Shown here: one piece after another, positions 50,213 through 62,800 of the stretch
How the letters are laid out: the number at the start of each line of letters is the position of its first letter
Numbering within the stretch: position 1 is the first letter of the stretch
NCBI RefSeq assembly: GCF_964204865.1
Contig: NC_135259.1
Location: forward strand, 22,268,974 to 22,332,973
DNA length: 64,000 nucleotides
Direction: 5' to 3'
From: Styela clava
Lineage: Eukaryota; Chordata; Ascidiacea; Stolidobranchia; Styelidae
Position numbers and translations under genes: made by a program
The notes under the pieces: generated by a model
Told to the model about the DNA's origin: nothing
The model's input: the letters and a program-made list of their open reading frames with translations, nothing else
Databases searched by the model: none

Positions 50213-50230
50213 TTTAAATAATTAGTTAAA

Positions 50231-50252
50231 TCTGATAAAAATATATTCATAT
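50231..50252 (-). promoter_or_regulatory. 3' splice acceptor 19 nt before the C19orf47-like start
   Basis: The minus strand reads ATATATTTTTATCAG followed by 19 nt of leader and ATGGCG. Confidence 0.65.
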
Positions 50253-50467
50253 TGTGTTTTTAATCTACTTTGCCAAGTGCCAACTTGAAATTCTAAAATT
50301 AAACAATTATCGGTTGATAAGCAAACAAATTAAAAAGGATTGCTACACGCTGAACTGAAATATGGGGTCTTCAGTCTGACTTTTCAGGTACCGCTGTACT
50401 GAGGTACCAGCAGTTGGTAAATACCGGTACCAGAATATGACAGATATGAGATTAACCCCTTGAAGAC

Positions 50468-50671
50468 TGAGTATCAATCAATCAATTTTATTTTTTTGTA
50501 GTTTGGTCACCCTGACATAAAACAAAACAAGAATGAAAGAATGAACAAAATGCAGAGAACCTGAAGAACGGGCATAACTCACGGACAAAGTTAAAATACA
50601 TACAAGTACTGAAAACAGGAAGAGCCTGCCGTCCACCAGAAGCAGTTAAAGAACACAATAAAATAAACATA
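50468..50671 (-). mobile_element. Second, diverged non-LTR 3' end
   Basis: Shares the order GAGAACCTGAAGAACGGGCATAA / GCGAGCATAA, the ACATACAAGTAC box and the TTGATTGAT end with the copy at 51755. The adjacent hAT element (50680) interrupts its 5' side. Confidence 0.5.
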
Positions 50672-50679
50672 GGCTACAC

Positions 50680-51285
50680 CAGGGGTCGGGAACCCTTTTG
50701 GTTGAGAGAGCCATAAAAAGTACATTTTTTCAATTGCATTTGGTGCGAGCCATAGATGCATTTCTTAACTTATCAGACCTGAAATTTTTACTCAAAAGTC
50801 AACACATAATATGATGTCAATATACATTAAAAGTGACTTCTGATGCTGCATGTTGTCGCTGCGGGCCTTGAATGACTGTTCACATGCAGCACAAGTTGAA
50901 ATCAACGATACTCATTTCCTTTCTTTCATTTAGGCATTCCCGTAGTATTTCAAACACTAGCTTTACTAGTCCGATCTGTATATGACAAATACTGTATAAC
51001 CAGTATGTACAAAAAGCTTTTCTCGATTGCTCCGCGACTCTATCGCTTTGTGATGTCACAAAATATGTTCCAGAATCCCCTAGTTTTGTCACAATGCCTA
51101 CCGTATCTGGTAATTCTCTTACATGCGTTGGGCGTGCCTTTACAAACGTATTGGCAATTTTTTTGCCAAATGTGGCTATAAAAGAGTTTGAAATCTCGTA
51201 ACAATAGTAAGCATAGCCTCAGAATATTAGATTTTTCTGGGAGCCATATGCCGTCACTAAAAGAGCCATAGGTTCCCGACCCCTG
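50680..51285. mobile_element. 606-bp hAT-type element
   Basis: CAGGGGTCGGGAACCC to GGTTCCCGACCCCTG; flanks GGCTACAC and CGCTACAC (7 of 8). GAGCCATA occurs near both ends. No transposase frame seen. Confidence 0.9.
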
Positions 51286-51413
51286 CGCTACACGATATAA
51301 AATCAATCCGGCAAAACTTTTATTTGCAAGTTGAAGTTCCCATTGTTTTGTAATCATTGTTTATTTTATCACCATACTGCCATATGTACAACATGTATTT
51401 CCAATATCTGAAT

Positions 51414-51606
51414 GGGTGGTTCACGTAACTGCTGGTCGATAACGGCTTCCTCCACCACCAAGTCCATGCTTCCGAAAACAAACAACATAACTAATCCCAT
51501 ACCCGACTTGGAATGGTAAACGGACGAGAGGCCGTGGTTCGCCATATGGATAAGCCTTTGTATCGGCTTTCCTCTCCTCCGGGATAAATATGTAAAATCC
51601 TATCCT
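51414..51606 (+). repeat. Family S SINE, body only
   Basis: Runs from GGTGGTTCACGTAACTGCTG to CGGGATAAATATGTAAAATCC. The tRNA-like head is absent. Confidence 0.75.
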
Positions 51607-51754
51607 ATCCTGGTGTTAAACTACCGGTACTGATTCTGTGATTACTGATTACAAAACAATGGAAACTTCAACCGATTGCTGGATTGTGCAGGTCGAAACA
51701 GTCCAATGTTGTCGCATCACAGTCCAGCAGTCCGACAGTATTAATACCCATATG

Positions 51755-51975
51755 ATCAATCAATCAATCAATCATTTTATTTCGGCTCTCTGACTAAAAC
51801 GGAACAATACAAAAAAGTAAACAGACAACAAATACAGAACAATACAAAAAAGTAAACAAACAACAAATACAGAGATACCTGGAAGGCGAGCATAACTTAA
51901 AATAAATTTAAAAAACGTACAAGTACGTGCCCACCCACCAAAAAATAAAATAGAAATAATACGATTATACAAAAA
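51755..51975 (-). mobile_element. Non-LTR retrotransposon 3' end with (TTGA)n tail
   Basis: Read on the minus strand it ends CGAAATAAAATGATTGATTG followed by more ATTGA units, a typical CR1/RTE-like 3' tail. An internal 39-bp tandem duplication (ACAATACAAAAAAGTAAACA) is present. It may extend to about 52700. Confidence 0.55.
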
Positions 51976-53840
51976 ATATGGACACGATTCAAAATCGGGC
52001 AGTCCTTATAACTCAATTTAAAATGATAAAAGCCAAATAATTGCTTGAATCAGTGGATAATTTACATGGAGTAAAATAAGTATTGCGCTTGAAATAAGAC
52101 AGGTAGATAAAATTAAATGTAATAGAATCCCAACGACCTCCTCCGTCTCTGATAGATGTTTCAAATGTTCGTATACGATTATGGTAGCTGAGAAATCGCC
52201 AGAATTAGCCTTGCAGTAAATATATATAAATAAAGCTGATCCCGAATTCTGTAAATTTCGGGTCTGAGATTCCTATATAGCATAGAAATACTGAAATAAA
52301 CAAGTCAAAATCTATGGGAGACATCGCTCGCTGTCAGAAATGCAAAAAATCACCAAAAACCTATGAAATGAAATCTCTAAAAGATAACGCTTTATTCTAG
52401 ACTGCAAGACTTGAGTTGAAAACAGCTGAACCTGTGATCTTAGCGGGCTCCTAAGACAGAATACCGGTACAGGAATAGGCTGTCAGACTTCTTAGCTTTT
52501 GGACGACAATGTCATCTAGATTTGTTGCACGGGTACCGGTACTTAACACTTCTCTCACTATATCCAAAAGAAATGAGGAAAATATTTACGACCTCATTAT
52601 CGTATAATTCGTACAGAATTGTTCGCAGAGGAAGATAAACAATATAAAATTTCGTTTTAGAATCTGTGATAAATCACAGTTTGGAAATAGCAGCTGCGAA
52701 CATGACGTCATAGCACACCTGAGTGAACTCCGCCCGTTTTAATAGTCTGTCACGTGACTCGTGTAAAGTAATTTTATTTCGAATTCATAATCCATCATAT
52801 AAAGGCTACAATGAAAAAAAATCTGAGCACATGAAAGATATAAATCTCTAATGGAGTTTAGAACGCACATATATAGAGAATTAAAGCAGCGAATTTCAAA
52901 TGAGAAAACACGTGCTTGCCCACCAAAAAAAAAATCTAACGCAGTCTCTCACACACCTCCGGCGCGAAATTACAACAGGTGTGGAGGGTACCTTTTCTAT
53001 CTTCAACCCTCTGCCTGACCTCCCTCAGCCTCCCTATCTTCGCCCCACCGCCCCAATCTTCATATCCGCGACCCATCCACCTCATATCCCCGACCCACCG
53101 CCTTACCAACGTCCCGATCGTGAAATCCCACTTTTTTTAGCGAAGCTTTATACGGGTCAAGTATGCCAATGATGTTATTGAAGCGTACGTCGAAGAAACA
53201 CTGAACTGTCGTCTAATTGCCTCATTTGCGGAGCCTTTTTATGATAGTTTATGGTTTGGAATCTCAACTACCATAATTGATAGCTTAGAAATGAGCTATT
53301 ATTTACCTTGATAGGTTACTAAACTACCACTCAATATGGGACGCGTTCCCGATTACTTGAAGCATGAAAAAAAAAAAAAAAAAAGATCACTTGAGGCACC
53401 GTTACGATTCGGATATGACATTTTCATATTATGAATATTGATCCAAATCAGATCGTAATCTAATCCGTGAAAATAAGAAAAATAAAAAAAAGTTCCCGAA
53501 TTTTGGTTGGACACCATCGATATCATTAACTCCAAAACAGACTACTTTCTGTGGGACAACAGGGGAATCATATTCGTAGGAAATGTAATCATACATATTT
53601 TACCTCCGACAAGACGTTTGATTAGTTTAAAGGGCGTGTCCAATGAGATAAAGTTTAGTCAGTGCTCGATGGATTAAGTAAGACTAAATGCGGACGCCAA
53701 ATATAAATAAGCGGTACGGAGGTACATCTCTGTAAACTGGGTAGCCTACATCCTGGTTAAAAGCCACTGTCTTAAACAAGCCTCAAGCCATGAATCAGAA
53801 GAGACCCCGAAAAATAAAGTCGATAGTCAAACAAACCCAA
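51976..53840. other. Intergenic, partly pyrimidine-rich
   Basis: C/T-rich stretch 53000-53125 (CCCGACCCACCGCC-type words) and poly-A at 53367-53385. No supported gene. Confidence 0.5.
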
Positions 53841-54362
53841 GTTACACTTCTGTCATCAGACCAGAGCCAGAAAACAACACCGTGTCTGAATGAAGCCAAC
53901 TTCCCGAATAAATTGATCTAGAAAGTAGAGAAACAAAAGATTGATCACTCATCCACCAATTCCGAAAATTGTTATCCTCCATACCACAAATATCACCCAA
54001 CAAGAGTGAGAAGAGTTCAACAACAACTTCCTCGTCAACGTGTTTACTAGAGCAGTGCTCCGCGAGACGATACCAGGTGTGCCGCACATGACTTGCAACT
54101 TTTCTCTTCTTTTTACAATTTTTTTTTATCCTTTGTTAATTTTATGTTAGTCTACTACTCTACTCTACTAACGTAAAGTTAACCTGCTTTTACGTTAGCT
54201 TGACCGACACCAATTCAAATTCCTGTAGTCGTGTAGTAGTCGATTCCAAGTAGTAGTCCAATTCAATTCCGTGAAGTCGTGTAGTATATAATCGAATATA
54301 AATAAAACTTGAGCTAGAGGAAAGAATTACCCCTGCGTATTCGAGAAGATTTCTTTGAAGTA

Positions 54363-54615
54363 AGAAATGACAGAACGCTAAGACTGAAAATCAGCGAAAT
54401 TCCACTTGATGTGTTTTGGATTTCAATAAAAGAAAAATATAAGCACATTTCCAATGCAGCTATTGAAATATTGCTCCAGTTTTGCACTACTTATATGTGC
54501 GAACGAAGCTTTTCCTCTTTATTACTGATCACAAAACGATTAACGATCCTGTATAAAAGATGTTGACGGCGAATTTCGAGTTGCTCTTTCACGTATTGTA
54601 CTCATAGAGGGAGTG
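54363..54615 (+). pseudogene. hAT transposase C-terminal fragment with frameshift
   Basis: The frame from 54363 reads LDVFWISIKEKYKHIS, AIEILLQFCTTYMCERSFSS, then a stop near 54563. A +1 shift recovers DVDGEFRVALSRI, the next conserved block of ZBED5-like hAT proteins. No start codon, catalytic core or BED finger is visible, so this is a relic. Confidence 0.75.
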
Positions 54616-55304
54616 CAAGGTTTTGAAACCAGGTCCCCCGGACCGTAGTAATTAATTCGAACCTGCAAACCCGCGCAGGTTAACAGGGGTGCGGTGTCAA
54701 GCCACACCACCGACCGGCACATTGTGTGCTTTGGAATGATGAAAAAATAAATTACTGAAAACTGACTGACTGAGTAGTCGATCGCGTACTGTACAGTCGC
54801 AAAATACGATATACACAATCACATACAGCCTGATAGAGCATATTATAACGTAGCAACAAAGTTTTGCCGCGGTCAAGGTTTGTAAATGGACTAGCCCAGT
54901 GGTTTCTAAACTTTTGAAAAAAAATTTCATGACGGTCCCCTTTCAAATTTTTTATTGGTGCCCGGCCTTGTGCCCCAGAGCAAAACATTAAAACGAACAA
55001 AAGTGTGCACTTGTATCGTTGTAAGGCAGCGTTTAGAAGCGAACTAGCATAACTTTATAAACTGCTTACTGTAACTCCCTCCTATATCAACAAACATGCA
55101 AAAATGCAGCGTCAGCTACTCTGCAGTCAGTTAACTTGTTTTGGCAGCAATTGAACTCTCTCTGTGATTTCATAATACGAGGAAATTGTAATTTAGGTTG
55201 AGCTGTCATGTAACATTCATGGTTTGAGCATATTTATTTTTCGCTGTTCAGATATTAAATGAATACTTCGCCAGATTTTATAGGGAACTTTCAACGACTT
55301 AAAA

Positions 55305-55591
55305 CGAGAATATCGGTCAGAGACCGAAGACTTATCGATCGAAAGTTGGGGGATCCCCAAAACAGCGCTTTTACTCCATAGTGACACCTTGTGTCCTATC
55401 ACTAATTAATGAATAACTCGCTAATCATACGACATAATTCATCCAAAATCAATAGGCTTCTGGTCTGACATATGATGAATGCACATGCAAAATTAGGAGC
55501 AGATTCATTTTCGCTTTCGTGAGATATCGCGTGCATCTAACAGACAGACAAACACCTATCAACATACTTACCGATTAAAATCGATAAGTAA
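55305..55591 (+). repeat. Family A element, copy 5
   Basis: Full-length copy with intact terminal hairpin and short (GACA)n; intergenic between the RD-rich gene and the C19orf47-like gene. Confidence 0.9.
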
Positions 55592-56685
55592 TTACGCAGG
55601 CCCTAGACCTGAATTGTAAGATTCGAATAAATCCTGAGTAAATGATGAACATTTAGTCCGGGTACAATTAAATAATCAAATTATTTTTTGCTGCGATTTC
55701 ATTAAAAATGCGCCAACAAAGCTGGGCTAATTGGCATCGGTCGAATTTTTTGTACGCGTGTGTGCAGTTCTGCATATTCAGTAGCATACTCATTCGTCAG
55801 TCGCGAGTTATTTTGAAGATTTCAGTGAAGTCGATCGCGGCTGCAAAAATGGATAGTGCGCTCCCAAGCTTACCCGTTGCGTGCATGCCTATGTACAATA
55901 AGAATAGCTCATTTTATAAAATTCCAAAATGCTTCGCGGCACACTTGCCAATCTCTCACGCAGTTTGAGAAACGCTGTGCAAACTTCTAAGGCAAAAAAC
56001 TAAAACAGTTCGCCCTAAATCCCAACTAGGAGGGACGTTACACAAACTCCACCGATTGCTTGAATTTATTTACATTTTTGTTAAGCTATGAATATTTACA
56101 ATGAAGCACGGATCATCTATGGACAAAATATATTACAAGCACGGCCACACATAATTCGTAACAAATTAAAAATTCAAATACGGCCACACCTACGCACGAT
56201 ATAACAGCAACAATATCCAAGTATAATCTGTACATACGACACCAAAATTACCAACGGCCTTAGCTGATTCAAACATATGCATGACACAGACTGCAAAAAA
56301 ACACAATATCACGAAACGGTGGTTTTACTGTAAACGTCCTATCACCAAAGAAATTAGGTACGAGACCAGAATATTCTCAGCTCAGGGGCAGCAATCCGCA
56401 CAAATATATCTCGAATTACAAATTTTTCTTGGCTTAATTATATTCGAAACTTGGAGGGTCGATGCAAGTCATTGGGTGATTATTACAAATTGTTATTTGG
56501 TCAGTTTTCTTTATCCAATCCGTCCATGGGTAAAAATGCGAGAATAACGCGCCGAAGACGAACAGAATAAATATAAAAAGGCTTTGGGAAAATAACAGAA
56601 TACTACTAATATAGTAAGGTTACCAGCCATCACCATCAAAATAAACAAATTAGGATATTACTGATGGGACAATATCAGGATAGAA

Positions 56686-56979
56686 CAGAGGTGGGCAAGG
56701 TTTTTGGACCTGGGGCGAAACTTTTGCCCACCTAGACTGGCGGGCCATGTAGTTGTGGTGTGAAAAGTTACATTTCATGAGAAATATTTACAGTGTTACA
56801 AAAGTGGACAACAATAAGCCGTGTGCTGAACTAAATTCAATCGCAACCTCAACAATTCTTTGAGCTCTTTTTCAGCTAAAACACCAAATTTGGATTTGGC
56901 TGTGACAGCATCAGGCGGGTCATTTTGAAATACTCAACGGGTCGGATTCGGCCTGCGGGCCGTAGTCTGCACAGGTCAG
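56686..56979. mobile_element. Family C hAT-type MITE
   Basis: CAGAGGTGGGCAAGG start, interior as at 4904; flanks GGATAGAA and AGATAGAA (7 of 8). Confidence 0.85.
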
Positions 56980-56999
56980 AGATAGAACCAGACTGATCA

Positions 57000-59090
57000 G
57001 GTTAGCATGTTCGCCCAGCCTTTCTGCTTAAGCTGATTTATCTTAACCAGAGAGTAAAATTAGTGGTGGTCAATAGCGGGATGGCACCTTTTATTCGCAT
57101 CTTCTGCGAGCGGCAAAAGAGAAAATTTCCGCCAGTATTACTACATGGTTGCCATGGTGATTCACGCAAAATGCGCCTCGGCAGGGAAACACGATTCCAT
57201 TGCGGCATATTTACCCAAGCCCGAGAGGCTTCAAATTATCATTTTTGGAAATATACGATCGCCCGGAGCAATCATCTCACCTTGATTCAAGGTATTTATC
57301 TCTCATTCGTTCCTTAACAATATGGACGATCGACGAAAGCATAATTCCCCAATTTCAAGCTTGCCCTGATAAATCGTCCATTATTGCGCCAAGAAAACAT
57401 GAAGACGAACCAGGCCAGACCGTCCATATCCATCCAAGGAGTGTCGATAGCAAGTCTTAGAGTATATGCCCTCATACATTGCTTGCTATCAGTCCCCATT
57501 GGATGTGGGAATAACTAGCTAGCTAGTTTCAAAGACTACTAGTATAGCCCATAGGATTAGCACAAGAAAAATCAAAAATATATACAGACTACCCCTCAAG
57601 TCTCCGATTATTTCAAGATTTAAGAGTTTAATTGTCCGGTCGTCCAAAGTTCCATGTCCAGATCTTCACCAACTATTTGTTGGGCCTTTATCCCGATGTT
57701 TTCACCCGGACATTAGCCAGGACTCCATCTTCGCTCCAGCCATTTGCCGAGCAAGCATGTGTAATATAAACATCTAGCAGATGACATGATTGCCTTCCCG
57801 TTGTGAAGAAATTGTCCACGTCATAAGCGCTTGATCCTAGCAGACAACAAAATTTTGACGTCACAATATAAATTCTGCAAAAACGTTTATGAACAAATAA
57901 ACCAGGATAATCAACCCCCAACGGTGGAAAGCAATCATGTATAGGGCCTAGTAGCATGCAAATAATGATATAAAAATGAAGAGACTTCCTCTCAGATTGT
58001 TGAAATCAAAAAGTAGGTTTTCATGGGTTATCTATGGAGAGAGGAAAGCTGATAATATGGCGAATTACAGCCTCTCGTCAGGTTGCTATTCCCAGTGTTG
58101 GCTCAATTATGCATCTATGTAATATTTTCCATTATGCCTTCATAGAAAGTTGTTACAGTTCCCATTATGGCTTCACAGAAAGTCGTTACCGCCCCCCAAA
58201 TGCCTCTCAAGATTTTTTCAAACTGCCTCAAATAGACAGAGATTAAAAATCTGCATAAAAATTTATTCTAAGGCAGCAAAAATAGCGGCAGAGGGGCACA
58301 GTGATTTGGGTCTGGCAAAAATATTTCACAATACTGATGCAGAAATTATCCTACAAGATTTTCTAGGTCTACTTATAAAGATGGCTCCAGACAAGCAGGT
58401 AGGTGGGAGAGAGAAAAAAAAGCCGTTTTTGAAGTAATATGAATACAGCCATTGCAAAGTTACACAACGTTGGTAATCAAAATTTCCAACAATCTACAAT
58501 TTGAAAAACAATAGTGGGGTGGGATTCAAGGCATCCATGGGTGGCTCTTAAAAATCTAGTAAATTTCTAAAAAAGAGTAGTATCATTCCTTATAGCATTT
58601 TTTGAAGAAAAATGAAATAAACATGCAATTTGAAAAATATTGATTGCTTGTCTGGAGACTTGTTCATAGTAAAAGCACCTAGAAAAAAAAAAACTTTCGA
58701 CATTCTAAAACCGTGAAACATTTCTGCCAGAATGGGAATAAAAACAAATAAAAAATTGAACTGAAAGATTGCATTAGAGTCGCATAATAACATTCCGAAA
58801 ATTCTGATGAATTCATACAAGGCTTTGTAGCGTCATCTGCCATCGTGTCCAGGAATGATTAACAATGCATGACTGTCTCTAATTCATAACTTCGCAAATA
58901 AGTTCGAAAACTCGAATAGTTTGTAGTCCTGACGGTGGTTGGAATGTTGTACCATAAACTAGGGTGCGCTTGTGAATCTGCTCCATGCGAAGATTTTGAA
59001 CTAAACGTTCTCTGATATTAGAGCTTTATATTTCCTTCATGTTTCCCAACTTGGGGTGAGGAAGAGAGGAAAGCTGAGTTGAAGTTTTGA
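57000..59090. other. Intergenic, SINE-like remnants
   Basis: Pieces at 58030-58200 resemble family S (GAGAGGAAAGCTGATAATATG, then twice GTTACAGTTCC-like words). No supported gene. Confidence 0.4.
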
Positions 59091-59199
59091 GATTTGATGC
59101 TTGAATACTTTGATCTTATTATTCCCATTTGTTTCCGATCTCAAGGTAGGAAGGAGAACAACCTTTTATGGTGCAAGCTTCAATGCAGCTCATGGTATA

Positions 59200-59673
59200 T
59201 CAGAGACAATACATTTCTTTTTGCGGATGTTGAGACTTTCTTCTTTTTGTCGGTGCTGACACTATATCAACTTCGGGGTGAATTTGGAAAAATTGAGAGA
59301 CGAAAAGACCAAAGTTTTTGTATTGCATGAGTGAATACAGTTGAGGGCGAGTGTACATGGCTCGATCATCCAAACTACCGGCATCTCGTCGTGACTTCTC
59401 TGTGCGGGAACCAAGTGAAGGTCTGGGGGAGAGTTGAAATAGAGAGGGAGAGTCGAAACGACTGACGTTTTTGGATTGCATGATCGAATACGACTTGTGC
59501 TTATTTTTGTTTTGAATGTAGACGGCTCGATGATGAACTGCCTGGTCCCTCTCGTCCAGGTGGAGTATAAGAATAAAAAGCCATTCATCTGTTCCAGATT
59601 GAAAGGACATGGTTGGGGACTTGGGAGTCGTACAGAATACTCCAAAATTTGCGAGGAGAAAAGCTGATGACAC
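59200..59673 (-). other. 157-codon open frame with an internal duplication
   Basis: A minus-strand frame 3' of the RD-rich gene stop holds two diverged ~60-aa units. One has HHRAVYIQ, SIMQSKNVSRFDSPSLFQLSP; the other has DDRAMYTR, SLMQYKNFGLFVSQFFQIHP. The DNA repeat is visible as TTTTTGGATTGCATGA and TTTTTGTATTGCATGA, 155 bp apart. It may be 3' UTR or repeat; coding status is unproven. Confidence 0.3.
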
Positions 59674-59823
59674 AGCAGAATCGTAAAAAACTATTCCAAC
59701 TAAAGATAAGGGAATAAATCATAACCATGAAGGGTGGCAGCCCTGATTGGATTGATGGTTTTACATAAATTAGTCAATATATTCACTGAAGAGAAAATGA
59801 AAGTAAAGTCATGGTGGCAGGGA

Positions 59824-62800
59824 TTACTCCTCCATAGCGACTTCTTCTGGTTGAGGAGTATCATCTTGTATTCCACTAGGTGGTGTCTTACTCATTTTTT
59901 GTTCTTCTACCCCCTCTGTATGATCTGGATTCGTGATTTTGCAATGCAGCTCATCCTGCTCATCTGTGACTTGCTCATGAGCATATTTACTGTTATTTTC
60001 CTGAGAATTGTCATTGGATTCATGATGGTCAATTTTATCATGTTTTTCCTCCCTCTCATTTTCGTGAAATTGTTCATTCTCATGGGATGTTTCATCGTGA
60101 ATTTGATGATCATAATTTGGCTCATGGGAATCCTGAACAACTTTTTGCTCATTACTTGCACCAAATTCATCTAAAGGCTCATGAGCTTCTGTGAACTGTC
60201 CTGTGGGCTCATGAGATAAATCACTTTCACCATGAGCAGGTTGCGATTGGTCGTTTTTCTCATGAGAATCATCATGCGCTTGTAAATCATCATTTTGCTC
60301 ATGAGCTGCATCAGATTCACCAGTGAACTCAGGGGCTTCCCCGCGCTTATCCTCGGGTAATAGATCTTCCGAAGCGGAGATTTTTGATGGGGACTGGTCA
60401 CCAGATGGAGCTAAAGGAGCATGCCCATCTTTCTCGGCAGGTGTCGGGGTTTGCTCCGTTTCATCTATAACAATGAAATTTTAATATAAGCAAAGCGAGA
60501 TTACTAGAATTTCAATGTAATTCAACCTCATATTCGATGATGGCCCCACCTACTATAACTCTGAAACTTTTTAAAACAAGGGATTACTTAATTCATTCTT
60601 TTAGCTAAAACATCAAAATTTGGTTTCAGTTTGGTTGTAGCAGCATCAGGTGGGCCAGATTGAATTACCCAACGGGCCAGATTTAGCCCACGAGATGAAG
60701 TTTGCCCATGTCAGGACTAGACTATGTTGATTTAAGAACAAATACATCATATTCATGAGATAAGTGAACAAACCTTCAAGTTTTCTGCGTTTACTTTCAG
60801 TCGGTTCATCCGTTGATTTTCTCGTTCGATCTTCGTCCGATCGTTTCTCTCTACTGCCCTCATCTCGATCTCTGTCTCTACTTCTGCGTCTTTCACGACG
60901 ATCCTGAAACAAGTTGAATTAATTACAAATAATTCTTTTTTTTTACTATTGATCAGTGTTGGTTGATTATTTTCCAGCTTAAGAGGAATTCCAGCCCCTA
61001 ACTTCATGGTGAGGGCTTTGCCGCCAACCAGAACCACAAAGCAAAAGCTTTTGTTGGGAAGTTAGAGTACTGGTAGAAACTTGGAAGCGGCCACTGATGC
61101 AGGAATTAGAAAGGAATTACATATTTAGCGAACCACGGCCCTTCGTCAAGTTACCAGTCAATGTCGGATATGTGATTATTGGATACATTTAGTGGACATA
61201 ACGATCGTTTTGTTGTTCTTGGTGTTCTTTGACACTTTTTGGACACCTAGTGGAAATATTAAAAAACCGCTTTTCTCTTCGATCACTGGACTAATTGCTT
61301 TGAAATTTGTAGTGGTTAAAGATGAAATTTTTCTCCAGAAGGCTATTACTTTTATTTATTTCAAATATTTCTGTTAGCTCTGTGAGATTTGTTTTTGTTT
61401 GCTATGACGTCACTGAACGTTCTGCGGACATCGGACACCATTTTGTGTCTAACTGTACTGCTTCGCTTGGTGTGAATATATTTGTAGACTGTGATCTGAC
61501 GGTACGGTATACCGTACTGTACTGCGAACAGACGTGTCCATATATTTGGGCGTAGTCCTCTTGTTTTTCGGAAATAGACTTCATGGTGAAGGAACCCGTA
61601 ATGGATCGACTAGTGGATTTCACCCAGTTATTTGTATATTGGCCCCTGTACTAAAGGTTGCACATCCCTGCTGTCAAGGAAACCACTGCAATGGATCCTA
61701 TTCATTTGCTCAATGAATGAAATCCGGGCAATAGGAGTTTTCCACATAGGAAAGCCCTGCAGATGATTTCAGTTTGATATTGCACATGTGATATTTATCC
61801 CCCACATGATGGCACATGCCCAACTGTGGTCTGCTAATGTGCACATAGACAAATGGGTGTTCCCAGATCACATAAAACTGTTCCCATAAAGGGGTACTCC
61901 CGTAGTTTGTGTACCAGGTTAGGCCATAATTTTATTCAGATTTTCCTTATTTTAGTTCTATTACAAGTTCATGGACTGTCTGTGTTAGCCAAGTGAATAT
62001 ATTCCCTGCCCATAGGTTTCAGTCCCCTTTACACAATTTGGTGTAATATAGGCGAACAAAATTAGTTTCCTCCATATTGGTACACATACTTCTGGAGCGC
62101 CCACTAATGAGAATGGTCATAGTTTGCCAATGAGCACCGGAAGAGACAGTGGTGCGCAAATGTTATATAAGAGTTCCCAGATGTCATATGAAAGTGTTCC
62201 TATGGACTAAAACCACACACATGATGCCCCACAACTTTAGTGTGCAAACTCTCACCCGATCATCTTTTCTTCTATCTCTGTCCCGCCGGTCTCTGTCGTC
62301 ACGACGACTCCTGTCCTCACGCCGATCACGATCGTCACGACGATGGCGGTCATCATCACGATCTATAAGATAACAGTCATTTTTACTTCGTTAGATTATC
62401 TTATCTTACTCAAAATATTTCACCGCTCAAAGTATCTGACAGCCAAGGCAAAAATGGCCGTTCTCTATAACAGGGTTTCCCGAACTGGGGTCAGCGAACC
62501 CCCGCGGCCTGAGCCTGTTAACCCTTGCTGCAAGGTAGGTTCATGAAACGAAATTTAGTCAATTGTGCGACACTCTAGTTATATACACATTTAAATTAGG
62601 TCCATGTGTTCAATTAGTACCGGCAGTCTGGATATCGGGTAGCAAATAGATCATAATATTATCAAATTGCCCTTGGTCCACCAGTATTATAATAATATGT
62701 ATTTAATCAGACTTTCATTAGTTTTATTTAGTCAAAGTAAACGTTATCCTTCCTCGTTGGTTAGGCACAGAAATTGATCACGTCCACCCACTCACCCAGG

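Noticed and set aside
52900..53172. Pro-rich 90-codon frame
   Set aside because: Pyrimidine-rich low-complexity DNA gives the prolines; no splice context or family match.
53842..54087. 81-codon minus frame with LFSLLLGDICGMEDNN
   Set aside because: Looks somewhat protein-like, but has no family match, and the adjacent recognisable transposon coding is on the other strand.
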